A stretch of DNA of 64,000 nucleotides, from NCBI GenBank assembly GCA_015143295.1, contig CM026556.1:15066547-15130546 (forward strand). The letters are read 5' to 3'. Numbering within the stretch: the stretch's first letter is position 1; each line of letters starts with the position of its first letter. This DNA is from Tetracentron sinense (taxonomy: Eukaryota > Streptophyta > Magnoliopsida > Trochodendrales > Trochodendraceae). The translations under genes were made by a program, and so were the position numbers. The notes beneath the pieces were generated by a model, which saw only the letters and a list, made by a program, of their open reading frames with translations, was not told the DNA's origin and did no database searches. Below are positions 9,847 to 20,100 of the stretch, piece by piece.

Positions 9847-10208
9847 TTAGGAAGCCCAAACATTCGATTTGCTAGTCTCTTGGGTTGTGTTCAGTATTCC
9901 AACACACTACCAGTTTGTTGCAGCTTAGAGAGGATTCCACCTTGCTCATACTCTAGAGAAACGAAACCCTTAGACAGGCCTGTTTCAATTGCTCCCACAA
10001 AATTTCTTATATAGTGTTCTTTATCTATCGGTAGCATAGCAGTGGCTTAGCAGTGCATCAACCTTTAGATACCATAGTGACAAAGTTGGGGTTTGGGAAT
10101 AATTCGGCAAGGGTCAAGTTCGGAAAAATCTGGGAAATATTCAAGAACAATTCGGAAAAAAAATAACAATTATAAAAAGATATCCAACAATTTAATTAGA
10201 TAATATAC
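9847..10208 (-). repeat. Second tandem copy of the gypsy A gag segment
   Basis: This repeats 5651-5707 joined to 8173-8487 at roughly 95% by eye. Here the sequence ATTCCAACACACTACC is uninterrupted, so it records the target of solo LTR S1 before insertion. The duplication therefore predates both S1 and hAT-2. It is cut at 10208 by the Copia element, whose TSD is TATAC. Confidence 0.8.
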
Positions 10209-10410
10209 AGTTGAAACCTTGAAAAGAGATGGAGAAATAGAGAGAAGAGAAAGAGGAAGAAGATGAATAGGGAATACATTATTGGAGAGAGATTCTCTTT
10301 AATCTCCTTTTATTTAAAATAACCTTAATCGGTCAATTACAAGTATACCCTTAATAGAAGATCCGGTGTATCACACCTATATAACCCACCTTATCTCTTA
10401 TATCTCAATA
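10209..10410 (-). repeat. 3' LTR of Copia F
   Basis: This LTR matches 15346-15556. Its outer (minus-strand start) end reads TATTGAGATA, where the partner has TGTTGAGATA, so the terminal TG has mutated here. The polypurine tract lies immediately next to it. Confidence 0.9.
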
Positions 10411-10972
10411 CTCCCCCTCAAGCTGAGCATAGATATTCAGCATTCCCAGCTTGGTAAGAACACCTTCAAAGCTAGCTATACTAACCTCTTTTGTGAGTAC
10501 ATCAGCAAGTTGGTTTCCCATTGTAACAAACAACAAACATAGATTTCCTGAAGTAACTTGTTCTCTGATAATATGCTTTTCAATTTCAATATGTATATTG
10601 ATGGCTGTTGTGTCATCACAGAACAACTTCATTAGAATATCCACCTCCATCCCTAGATCTTGTAGTAAAATCTTTGGCCATAATAATTTTGCTACCCCAT
10701 GAGCCATTGCCCTATACTACACTCTGCTTTTTGCTTCTCCAGGTGATGAGGTTACTACCAAGGAAAGTACAATACCCTGTGGTAGACCTTCTATCATCTA
10801 TACTTCTGGCCCAATCAGCATTAGTGTAAGCTTTTGGGTGGAAATGACCATGGTTAGCAAATAGAAGGCCTTTCCCTGGTGTACCCTTCAAATATCTCAA
10901 AATTCTCTCCATTGCATCGTAGTGAGCAATCCAAGGTTCATGCATGAATTGATTGACTACACTTGACTGCAT
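10405..10972 (-). pseudogene. Copia F RNase H region
   Basis: Minus-strand frames give QSSVVNQFMHEPWIAHYDAMERILRYLKGT, then DADWA-type sequence (TNADWARSIDDRRSTTGYCTFLG) and SKKQSVV, the standard end of Copia RT and the RNase H start. The last frame ends in LADVLTKEV, the usual Copia C-terminal motif. A frameshift separates 10712-10972 from 10405-10707. The domain would degrade the RNA strand during cDNA synthesis but is not intact here. Confidence 0.85.
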
Positions 10973-11151
10973 ATGTGATGTTGGGTCTAGTGAGAGAGGT
11001 AAATAAGACGGCCAACCGGTCTTTTGTACATCCCTTTGTCTTATAGTAATGGGCCTTCACTCGAGCTCAACTTATGATACTATTCAATTGGAGTGTTTGC
11101 TGGCTGAGAACCCAATTTCCCAGTATCCTTAAGTAAGTCTAAGGTATACTT

Positions 11152-12115
11152 TCACTGCGATATGAAGATGCCCTTCTTTGATCGGGCTACCTTAATACCT
11201 AGAAAGTACTTCAAACTGCCCAAATCCTTGATCTCAAATTCTATTGCTAAAAATTTCTTCAAGTTTTGGATCTCTGAAGAGTCATTTCCAGTCACCACAA
11301 CATCTTCAACGTAAATAATCAATGTAGTAAATAACTGTCCTTTTCTCCTGACAAAGATATTGTGATCAGCATGGCTCTGTAGATAACCCATCCTTTTCAC
11401 ATCTTGACTGAACTTCTCAAACCAAGTTTGGGGGGACTGTTTCAGTCCATAAATAGATTTCTTCAGCCTACAAACCTTTCCTTCATTGTTAGGAAGCTTG
11501 AAACCAGGAGGAGGAGATATATACACTTCTTCTTGTAGATCTCCATGAAGGAATGCATTTTTTTACGTCTAACTGATGTAGAGGCCATCAGTGATTAGCT
11601 GCCAAAGACAAGAGAACTTGTATGGAGTTCATTTTTGTAACAGGTGCAAATGTCTCCTTAATCTATCTCGTATGTCTAAGTGTACTAGCTACCAATCTTG
11701 CTTTGTACCTCTCAATCGATCCATCTGCCTTATGTTTCACGGTGAACACCCATTTGTAACATACTATTCTTTTTTCCTTAGGTAACCCAATCATTTGCCA
11801 TGTACTATTTTTGACCAGAGCTCTCATTTCTTCCATCATAACATCATGCCACTTAGGATTATAAACATCCTCCTGAAACCTGGAAGGTAAAGACATAGAA
11901 GAAACAGAGGACAAGAAAGTAGAGTAGGAGGGTGACAGAGAGGCATACGACATGAAATTAGGGATAAAATGAATCGCATTCTGACGCTTCCCTTTGCGTA
12001 TGGCGATGAGAGCAGTATCATTATTAATATCAGAAACAAAAATAGAAGCCACAGGAGGCAATGGAACAATGTTACCTGGTTCAGAGGAGTCAGAATTAGG
12101 AGATGGCCTTGTCAC
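11152..12115 (-). pseudogene. Copia F reverse transcriptase region
   Basis: Minus-strand reading gives KNSTWQMIGLPKEKR and WVFTVKHKADGSIERYKARLVA (RT start, 11663-12115). After a gap come CRLKKSIYGLKQSPQTWFEKF and a catalytic box IYVEDVVVTGND (11152-11526), where intact Copia RT has YVDD. The D-to-E change and the intervening frameshift indicate an inactive enzyme. The order upstream of RNase H is as expected. Confidence 0.87.
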
Positions 12116-12309
12116 AGTGGTCCCCCCTTTTTGCGTCTAGTATAAACCTGTAGGTCCTTCTTAGTAGTAGTCTCAGTAGGAGCAACAAAATCAAACTGGA
12201 TAACATCAGGGACCAACGTCGGGAGGGGAATTGAATGCAAACTCTCTTCCAACAATGCTCTATACTCCCCCTGAAGAGAGGTCGGGGAATGAGGGAAAGA
12301 TGGAACACT

Positions 12310-13131
12310 CTAAAAAAAGGTGACGTCCATGGTAACAAACCATTTACTTGATCCGGGATCAAAACATCTGTATTCCTTTTGTGTAGAGGAATACCCCAAG
12401 ATGATACCTCGAATGGATTTTGGATCTAATTTGGTTCGATGAAGACCCAAAATATGAATAAAGCAGACACACCCAAAGACAAGTGGGGGGATAGTAAATA
12501 GAGGCTGGTCTGGACATAGTGGTTGATATGGAGACTTTAACTTCAGGACCTGAGATGACATGCGATTAATTAAGTAGGCGGATGTGTGCACTGCTTCGGC
12601 CCAAAACTTCTTTAGAGTATTCATTCCTGTCAGTAAGCTGCGAGCCACCTCCAAAAGATGACGGTTCTTACGCTCGGCAACCCCATTTTGTTGGAGAGTA
12701 TAAGGACATGTGCTCTGATGGATCATTCTATGATCGCCCAAATAGTGTCGTAAGTCGCCATCAAGATATTCCTTCGCATTATCGGATCTGAAAATTTTAA
12801 TCTGCTTCTCAAATTGAGTCAACACCATCTTGTGAAACCTCTTAATGAGGTCCGGGACTTCAGCATGAGACTTCATCAAGTAATTCCAGGTATGACGGGA
12901 GAATCATCCACAAAAGAAATAAAATACCGATAACCATATAGAGATGAAGTAGGGGGTAGGGCCCTGGACATCAGAATGAATCAGCTGAAACGGAGACACA
13001 CTTTTATTCATACTTGGAGAAAAAATAGTTTTACAATGTTTGGAGAGCTCACATACTTCACACTGTAGACTATGACCAGGAACAAACTTAAACAGGTTCT
13101 GAAAGACCAACTGCAATGACTTAAAAGACAA
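12310..13131 (-). pseudogene. Copia F integrase region
   Basis: The minus-strand frames carry the CEVCELSKH zinc-finger end (12904-13131), then the catalytic core with FRSDNAKEYL, HQSTCPYTLQQNGVAERKNRHLLEVARSLL and FGCVCFIHI (12310-12879). These are the D-D-E hallmarks of Copia integrase. The HHCC start near 13200 and the joining region are frameshifted. The protein would have inserted the cDNA. Confidence 0.88.
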
Positions 13132-13348
13132 ATGACCAAGACGATTGTGCTACAATCTGATTTGGGCATCATTATTACTACTATTACTACTAGGACTACT
13201 ATTAATCTATAATGCTGAAGGAGAACCATCCACATCCAGGAGATAGAGACCATCTGCTTCATGACCATTCCCAATCGTTTTCCTCGTCACCAAGTCCCGA
13301 AACACACAATGAGTAGGAAAAAAAGTCATACAACAGTTGAGACTTTGG

Positions 13349-13660
13349 TCATACTGCTAATTGATAACAAATTGGTGGATAAAATGGGAATATGAAGAAT
13401 AGATGAAAGAGATAGGGCATCAGTACGTTTGACCCACCCTTTCCAGAGATGGAGGAGAGGGATCCATCAACAACTCTGACTTTATCTCTGCTAGATGAGA
13501 GACTATATGCAGAAAAACCAGTAGAGAGACTAGTCATATGATCTGACACACTTGAATTAATGATCCAGGTCGGGCTGGACCGGGAATGAGAAACGAAATT
13601 AGCAGATGCGTGAGTATTTGACTGAACAAATGAGGTAGAAGCAGAAGAACCTTCCATCTA
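13349..13660 (-). pseudogene. Copia F protease region
   Basis: Minus-strand frame with TWIINSSVSDHMTSLSTGF: this aligns with the Copia protease active site, [12 protein letters not shown]. The catalytic Asp is replaced by Asn and the Gly-Ala by Ser-Val, so the protease is dead. It is followed by a VADGSLSSISGKG segment typical of Copia proteases. Confidence 0.8.
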
Positions 13661-13867
13661 ACTTAAGAGACGTCGGAGACGATCAATATCGGCATTAGAG
13701 AAGCTCTCGGAGGAAGATGGTCCGGTGGGAGAAGCTGATGCGACTGAGGTACCCAAGGTAGGAGGCATGAAAGCTGCAGTGTTGCCTCTAGGGGTGCCCA
13801 ACTGCTGTTCGGGATGAGAAAACTTTGCAGGTCGGCCAATGAGATCCCAACAAGTGTCTCGAGTATG

Positions 13868-14703
13868 TCAAGTCTTCCCACAATGCTCACACTTCAATTT
13901 ATCGTTGTCATCAGGAGGCCTATTCTTCCAAGGAGGATACTTCCCACCTCTAGGAGCACTAGAAGATGCAGCTAGGGCAAGATGATTGCTTGTTAGAGAA
14001 GGAACCATCGCCTTTTTCCTGTTTTCCTCACCTTGGACTAGAAAATAAACGTGGTCCAAGGAGGAAAGCTCATCCTTCCCTAAAATCTGAACCCGAGTAA
14101 TTTCAAATTCCGGATTCAAGCCAACCAACAAATCAAAAATTCTGTTATGTTCCACCTGTTCACTATATCTTTGTCTTTATCAGTGTCCCACTTGATGACC
14201 TGAAATGGTTCAAATCTTCCCAAAAAGTGGAGTAATAAGTAGATAGACTCTGCTCTCCCAGATGAAAAGTAGCTATCTCTTGCCTCAACTGATATACCCT
14301 GACAATATTCTGACGTTGGGAATAGGTTCGAGTCGCCTTATCCCAAATCTTTTTCGTTGTCCTAAGAAATAAGAAACCTCAACTAATCGCTGGTTGCATG
14401 GAATTCAGTAGCCATGAGATAACCATAAGGTTTTCTTGCTCCCATTGATCATGTCTCGGCTTCTATAGCTGGTTCTTTCACTCGCTTGGTCAAATACCCT
14501 AGCTTCCCTCTCCCATTGATATACATCTTAGCGGATTGAGACCATTCAAGGAAGTTGGTGCCATCTAACTTAATGGTTGTGATTAGCGCACCAGGATTAT
14601 CACCATAGTTACTAGTGACAGTTAGAGTGATCTTACTAATTTGAGCCTTCGACGTAGTATCGGATATGTCCCCCAGACATCCCATCATTGGCCATTGCTG
14701 CAC
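13868..14703 (-). pseudogene. Copia F gag region
   Basis: Frame 14449-14703 reads ITTIKLDGTNFLEWSQSAKMYINGRGKLGYL, the start of UBN2-type Copia gag. Frame 13868-14155 reads NRIFDLLVGLNPEFEITRVQILGK and then CEHCGKT, half of a CCHC zinc knuckle, with an H-T-R-D-T-C-W continuation in another frame. At least one frameshift lies between 14155 and 14449. The protein would form the virus-like particle core. Confidence 0.85.
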
Positions 14704-15332
14704 TTTTATATTCCAACCAATTCAATTAGGATAGGGTTTTTTTTTTTTTTGTCACAAAACAGTCACCGAACTCGTCAGACTCTAATTGGAGACTTGCATC
14801 ACATTCGAAGAACCAAGATTGCATGGTATGATGGTAACCAACCATATTGCATCCCAAAAACACAGGAAGAATAACAAAAAAAAGGAGGCTCATGAGTTCA
14901 GTTGAGAACTCACCACGTGAAGCCGTAGGGCTTGAGTTGCTCACAGAATCTTCAATACCTCTTCAAATCAAATAAAAACACTTCCAGGATAAATCTAAGG
15001 GAATTTTGGTCCATCCATATTTGATTTTAGGTTCAAAAACAACCATCAAGCTTGCAATCTTCAGATTTCTGAAAAACAGGATATTCTGAAATATTCCTAC
15101 AAAATTCAGAAAAACACTATAATCGTTGCCAAAAAAATCCACAAAACTCACCAGAAATCTTGATTAATCCCTATCTACCATCTGGTATAATCAGGCTTCA
15201 TGGCATGGTGTGCTGATGCTGACGTCAGCAAGATCCTATGCTGATGTCAGTAGATTGCAGAGAATGAAAAAAAAAACAGAAAAAAAAACATAGGTCTCAT
15301 TCTTCTCTCTTGAGTTCCCTAGATCTTGTTTA

Positions 15333-15345
15333 GGCTCTGATACCA
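15333..15345 (-). other. Primer-binding site of Copia F
   Basis: The minus strand reads TGGTATCAGAGCC immediately after the 5' LTR end. It is complementary to the 3' end of initiator tRNA-Met. Confidence 0.9.
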
Positions 15346-15556
15346 AGTTGAAACCTTGAAAAGAGATGGAGAAATAGAGAGAAGAAAAAGAGGAAGAAGA
15401 TGAATAGGGAATACATTATTAGAGAGAGATTCTCTCTAATATCCTTTTATTTAAAATAACCATAATTGGTCAATTACAAGTATACCCTTAATAGAAGATC
15501 CAGTGCATCACACCTACATAAGTAACATAACCCACCATATCTCTCATATCTCAACA
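15346..15556 (-). repeat. 5' LTR of Copia F
   Basis: This is the partner of 10209-10410. On the minus strand it begins TGTTGAGATATGAG and ends GGTTTCAACT, directly abutting the primer site. It carries an 8-bp AGTAACAT-type insertion that the 3' LTR lacks. Confidence 0.9.
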
Positions 15557-15561
15557 TATAC

Positions 15562-15780
15562 CAAACAAGCAGTTTACTTTGTCGAACTAAACGAATTATT
15601 GCGAAATTTGTGAATAATTCATGAAATTTAGGAATAATTCGCAAAATCCGCAAATGATTCGAGAATAATTTTACAAACCTAAAATTTGCGAATAATTCGG
15701 CACACCTCAAATTCGTGAATAATTTTTTCAAAAATTCGGAGAATTTTGTTATTGTGTCATATGCACGGATGCTAAATTAC
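15562..15780. repeat. AT-rich block of AATTCG words
   Basis: Words such as GAATAATTCG, AATTCGC and GCGAA recur about ten times. Similar words occur just before the Copia insertion (10080-10150) and at 8360-8440, so the Copia element split one AT-rich repeat embedded in gypsy A. The element type is not identified and no gene is visible. Confidence 0.5.
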
Positions 15781-15784
15781 TCAT

Positions 15785-16162
15785 ATGATCGATGGGAACT
15801 CTATTAAACTTTTTGAATTGTTATATTCTATAGAGTCTATAGATTTACCCATCAGGATCCTCACCTTTAAAATTTGGAATATCTGTCCTCTTCATGTGGG
15901 TTTTAAATGTTGGTCCTGCAACAGCTTGGATTGTCGAGTCTCTTGCATCTTAAATCTCATTCTTGAGTTGTTCAGTTAAGGCCCTTCACAACGGATTGTA
16001 TTATTTGATGATTTACTTTGCCTGGTCATCTCTGTTGTCAATACTCGCAATTGTCCTAAAATCTGGTCAGAGTTTATTCATGTCAATGGATTATCTGTCC
16101 CAAACTAGTGACTTCACACTCTCCATCACATCCATCAGTCATATATCTGGTCGTGTTGCCAT
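15785..16162 (-). pseudogene. Gypsy A gag N-terminal remnant
   Basis: Minus-strand reading from the ATG at 16162 gives MATRPDI and then, through stops, a TDIPNFKGEDPDG segment followed by IYR. This is a hallmark of plant gypsy gag proteins (P-x-F-x-G-x-D-P-x-G-W). It lies just inside the primer site at 16183-16194, exactly where gag should begin. Confidence 0.7.
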
Positions 16163-16182
16163 TAACGAAATAGGAAGACACA

Positions 16183-16194
16183 TCTCTGATACCA
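16183..16194 (-). other. Primer-binding site of gypsy A
   Basis: The minus strand reads TGGTATCAGAGA, nearly complementary to initiator tRNA-Met. It lies between the LTR end (TGTTACAATTCC on the + strand, from 16198) and the gag start. Confidence 0.7.
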
Positions 16195-16197
16195 AGT

Positions 16198-16800
16198 TGT
16201 TACAATTCCTATCGTAACAAACAATAACGTCCACCCAAACGGTACAAGAACACAATACAAAGTTCTTTTTTTGTTTACTTATGACTAAAACCAGCTGGTG
16301 CATACATTCGGTTAAATTTTCTGATAGGGCACTTTGCTTGCATGTTTTGCTGCTAACTGATAGAAAATCCTTCATTTTCTTATGCCACATTGGAGAACAA
16401 ATGCTGGTATTTGTCTGTGTAGAATTGGGTAGTTTGAGAAAGTGAAATAGAAAATCCTTCATTTTCTTATGCCACATTGGAGAACAAATGCTGGTATTTG
16501 TCAGTGTAGAATTGGGTAGTTTGAGAAAGTGAAATAGAATGCTTTGTTTCCCTCACCTCCACTTTCTCACTCACTTTACCTGGTCAGAGGGTTAGAATTT
16601 GATCCCACATTACACATCAATTCCATCCTTTGTGAACAATATAAGGAAAATTACAACCTACGTTATTTATCTCTCCTGCGATACCAATACATATATTTTG
16701 CATGCATGTTTACGCCTACTAGCGTACTCCACATCCTACCATTAGTTACTAAGTTAACATGAGCAATCAAATCACTCCAGTACATCAAATAATACATTTC
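16198..16800 (-). repeat. 5' LTR of gypsy A (outer end not defined)
   Basis: The inner edge is fixed by the adjacent primer site. I could not find the outer end because the partner LTR lies left of the window, so the right limit given is a guess. The LTR includes an 88-bp tandem duplication (16361-16536). Confidence 0.4.
16361..16536. repeat. 88-bp tandem duplication
   Basis: Two head-to-tail copies (about 16361-16448 and 16449-16536), nearly identical, both containing AAATCCTTCATTTTCTTATG. Confidence 0.9.
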
Positions 16801-16938
16801 AAAGGAGATTGTGGGATTGCAGGCCACTTCAAAGACATATATTAGGTCCGTTTAATTGGAGTTGAAAGCTTGTTACAGCCAACATATAGCTAAATTCTCT
16901 ATCATTCTTTTATTGACTATTTCTTTTTCCAATTTCAG

Positions 16939-17177
16939 ATGTCGGAGAAATTCAACCAGGAAATGTCTTTATCTGGTAAAATTCCTTCGGGCCTGTTCAA
17001 TTCTATGTTCGAGTTTTCAGGTGGTTGGCAGAAGGATGCAGCGAGCACTAAAACCCTTGCTTTCGATGGGGTGTTCATCACACTCTACACTGTTGCATTA
17101 GCAAAACCTCAAATAGTACTGCGCGATCATGTTAAACAAGCTGTCCCACCTTCATGGGATTCTACTGCATTGGCAAG
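16939..17177 (+). CDS. MACPF gene exon 2
   Basis: This exon follows a TTTCCAATTTCAG acceptor and ends at G|GTGAGA with two bases of an Arg codon. It encodes [20 protein letters not shown] and runs on through [23 protein letters not shown]. The ATG at the exon start is probably an internal Met: in relatives the corresponding Met is preceded by about 95 residues. It could serve as a start if exon 1 were lost. Confidence 0.92.
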
Positions 17178-20100
17178 GTGAGACTTTACAGTCTTCTGAA
17201 TATTTATTCAATAAGCTATGACGTTGCAATTATTCTGTTTGCAAGCTACGCCTTGGAAGCTCTCCTCTTTGTTAGCTTTCCTATTTTGGCTTCCTTGATC
17301 AATTCCTCAGTCTCCAAGAGGAATTCACTTGCTTTATTGGTTCTTTGCTGCACACAATCGTGTCGTTCATGACAATCTTTATAATATAGAAATAATAAAG
17401 AATGCATTGAATCCTAAGGCATATATGCTTTCTCAGATATTGATGTACATTGGTTTTTGATTTCTGTGTAATTTCTTCTTTTAGTTTTCAATTCTGATAA
17501 GATATAATCACACACATTGTAGAAACCTTGTTGAAATTATTTGATATGTTCAGGTCTGAAAATATGATGTGGTTGTTGAGTCACAGGTGAAGTCTTAAAT
17601 GCATGTTCTCGTCTGTCATTCATTGGAAGAACATATGAATAAACTGTTATTTCTTTATAATTGGATGCTGGAGGAGATAAATTCTCTCTGTTATGGCTCT
17701 TATTGTATAAGTTGAATAATATTTAGGTCTACTGCATGATTATCCTGTCACGTTGCTGAGAAATGCTGCATGTCGAAGGGATACACTGCATTGTGTTAAG
17801 AGGGAAGTGGTTCTTACACGAAAAAATGCCAATATTCCATGTTTCAAGACCTGAGCCCCATTTTGTCTGACAGGCAATATTGTTAGACCAAGGGATCTAA
17901 TGGATTGATTCAATGACATCAGCTGAGGTCATAAAAATGTTGGGAAAAGCTATAAATAAGAAAGTTAATAAGAAGTTTGAACAAATTATTAGGAAATAGT
18001 GGAGTGTGAACTAGAGGAGGACATAGTAAGCTCTCAGTTTGGAAGATTTAGAGGAGAATACTCCATGCTAGATTAATAAATTTGGAGAGAGTCCTAATGA
18101 ACCCCCATTAAAATCCCGGAATCCTGGCCTTTAAGTATCAAGCTTACAGCACTTACACATGCAACGCCCTTTTATGTCCCTGTATGTGATCCGAATAAAT
18201 GCCCTGCACTGAAGTGATTCCTTATATTTGGCTTCAAAAAGTCCCAGTTGGCAGGGCTTCAAAGTGAGGGCGAGGTGCTTCTGGAGATATTGGGTTGAGA
18301 TCCGTGTATAAAGCTAAGAGGCAACGATAGCCATTCTTTTAGTTGCATTTCAGTTTATTTGCTGGTAAACTCTAGCTGCTAGTGCTTTCATGCCTTTGTA
18401 ATTTGGTTCTTCTTTTTAATATATTTTGCGCCTTTACCGATAAATAAAAAATTGACGCAGATGTTTTGCAAATAAGCTGTTCTAAAATGTTGTGTTTGGA
18501 ATCAATTTTCCAAATCTTTAGTTATGGAATTGTGATTTTGTTTTGTTTTAGTCATAACTAGCAAACACCCCGTGCGATGCACGGGACAAAAAATAAAATA
18601 AAACTAAAAAATGGAAATGGGATAAAAATAAATTCTCTAATACACATTATTAATAACACAGATTTTAAAATTATATATTATAATATAAACATTATGGTAT
18701 ACTTTATTTATGTATATAGAAGTAATACATACGCTTGTGAGACCTCATTGCACCTGTAACTGTTCTCTGTTTTTAATAATCATTCCTAACCTTAAATTAA
18801 AAGCTACAAAATTAACATACCCAATCAAACACCTTTCTCAAACTAAATGCTAAAAAAACAATTACTCATTAATCATCACCACAAACAATTTATGTACATC
18901 TAGTGTATGCTATGCAGCATAACCAACTTCTCCACGTCCCATAACATCTATTGTCATAATTTCAATTGAATTTATAGATTGACGATAACTACACAGAATT
19001 ATAATCAAGGAAAAAAATTGATTCTAAATATCTCAGCCTTGGCCGCCACCGAGATACACCCGTATGAATCTCACTACACTCCCCTCATGATTGCAATAGT
19101 ACCATACCCCCTCTCTACATTCACCATCCGAAATTGCTCAACCTATAGATGTTTGATCTTGCACCACACATACAGGTGGGTAGTCGGGATGATCCCGCAC
19201 AAAACCCCTACTAAAACCTGATTTACACAAAAAAGAGAATCAAAATTCCAATTTGCAAAGACACTAAAAATCGGAAGAAAAAATAAAGATTTTTTAATGT
19301 GAGAACCTTTGTGCAAAGAGAATCAAATCAAAACTCTCTCTTCAAAGTGACGCCTCATTTACGTTCCTGAAGGCAAACAAAACCCGAGAGAAAGAGACCC
19401 ATTTAGGTATTCATTGACGTGGCAATTCAAGTGAAGAATTATAAAAAAAAAAATGAAGAAACTGAAGGTGACAATGTTCACGTTAGCAAACTCTAATTTA
19501 GTATTAGCCTATTAGGTAATAGATTGAAATCTTGAAAGGGAAGTGAAGACCTATCGCGCCTGAGATACGGCCTGTACAACCCGTTTAGATCGTTCTGAGA
19601 AAATTTGAAGGCATAAAGAAGAAGATAAAGGTAGTGGTTTATGCATTCTAGTATTCTCACCGTTTCCCCTTTAAAACCGACTGTAATACATTCATGTTGC
19701 ATTCTCTCTATTCAACGGATCAACAGGATGCAACTCTCTGAAAAGGTACATAGATTGAGAACGGTTACCCAAACAAATAAAAAGGGAGTGAAGGGTTGCA
19801 TCTATTCGTTATAGAGAGTTGCGATTTTAAAGGGCACAATTGAAAAACCGCAAACCCATTGAAAAACCATTCCAATGTCGTTTGGATGTGTATGCATACG
19901 TGGCATACAAATTGAGCAGATTCATCAGATTTTCAATTTTAAAGAGCCACGTCAGAGACATTTTAATTTAGTATTAGGTAATAGATTTGATTAATGAGCT
20001 GGAGAGGAAAACAGGTCCCCCAAAACGTGCACTTAAATAAGGAATAGAGAATGGTGACTAAATGTGATGCAGCCAGATGCTACAGGAACTCATCACTTAG

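Larger units (their letters stand above)
10209..15556 (-). mobile_element. Ty1/Copia retrotransposon F, full length but decayed
   Basis: Two LTRs of about 202 and 211 bp (10209-10410 and 15346-15556) enclose gag, protease, integrase, RT and RNase H in Copia order on the minus strand. The target duplication is TATAC at 10204-10208 and 15557-15561. The LTRs differ at roughly a dozen positions plus a small indel, so the insertion is moderately old. All coding domains are broken by stops or frameshifts. A primer site complementary to initiator tRNA-Met and a polypurine tract (minus strand GAGGGGGAG at 10411-10420) are present. It is inserted in gypsy A. Confidence 0.92.

Noticed and set aside
15785..16217. 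Candidate for MACPF exon 1 just upstream of exon 2
   Set aside because: The + strand frames have no MACPF N-terminal similarity. The minus strand reads gypsy gag and a primer site.
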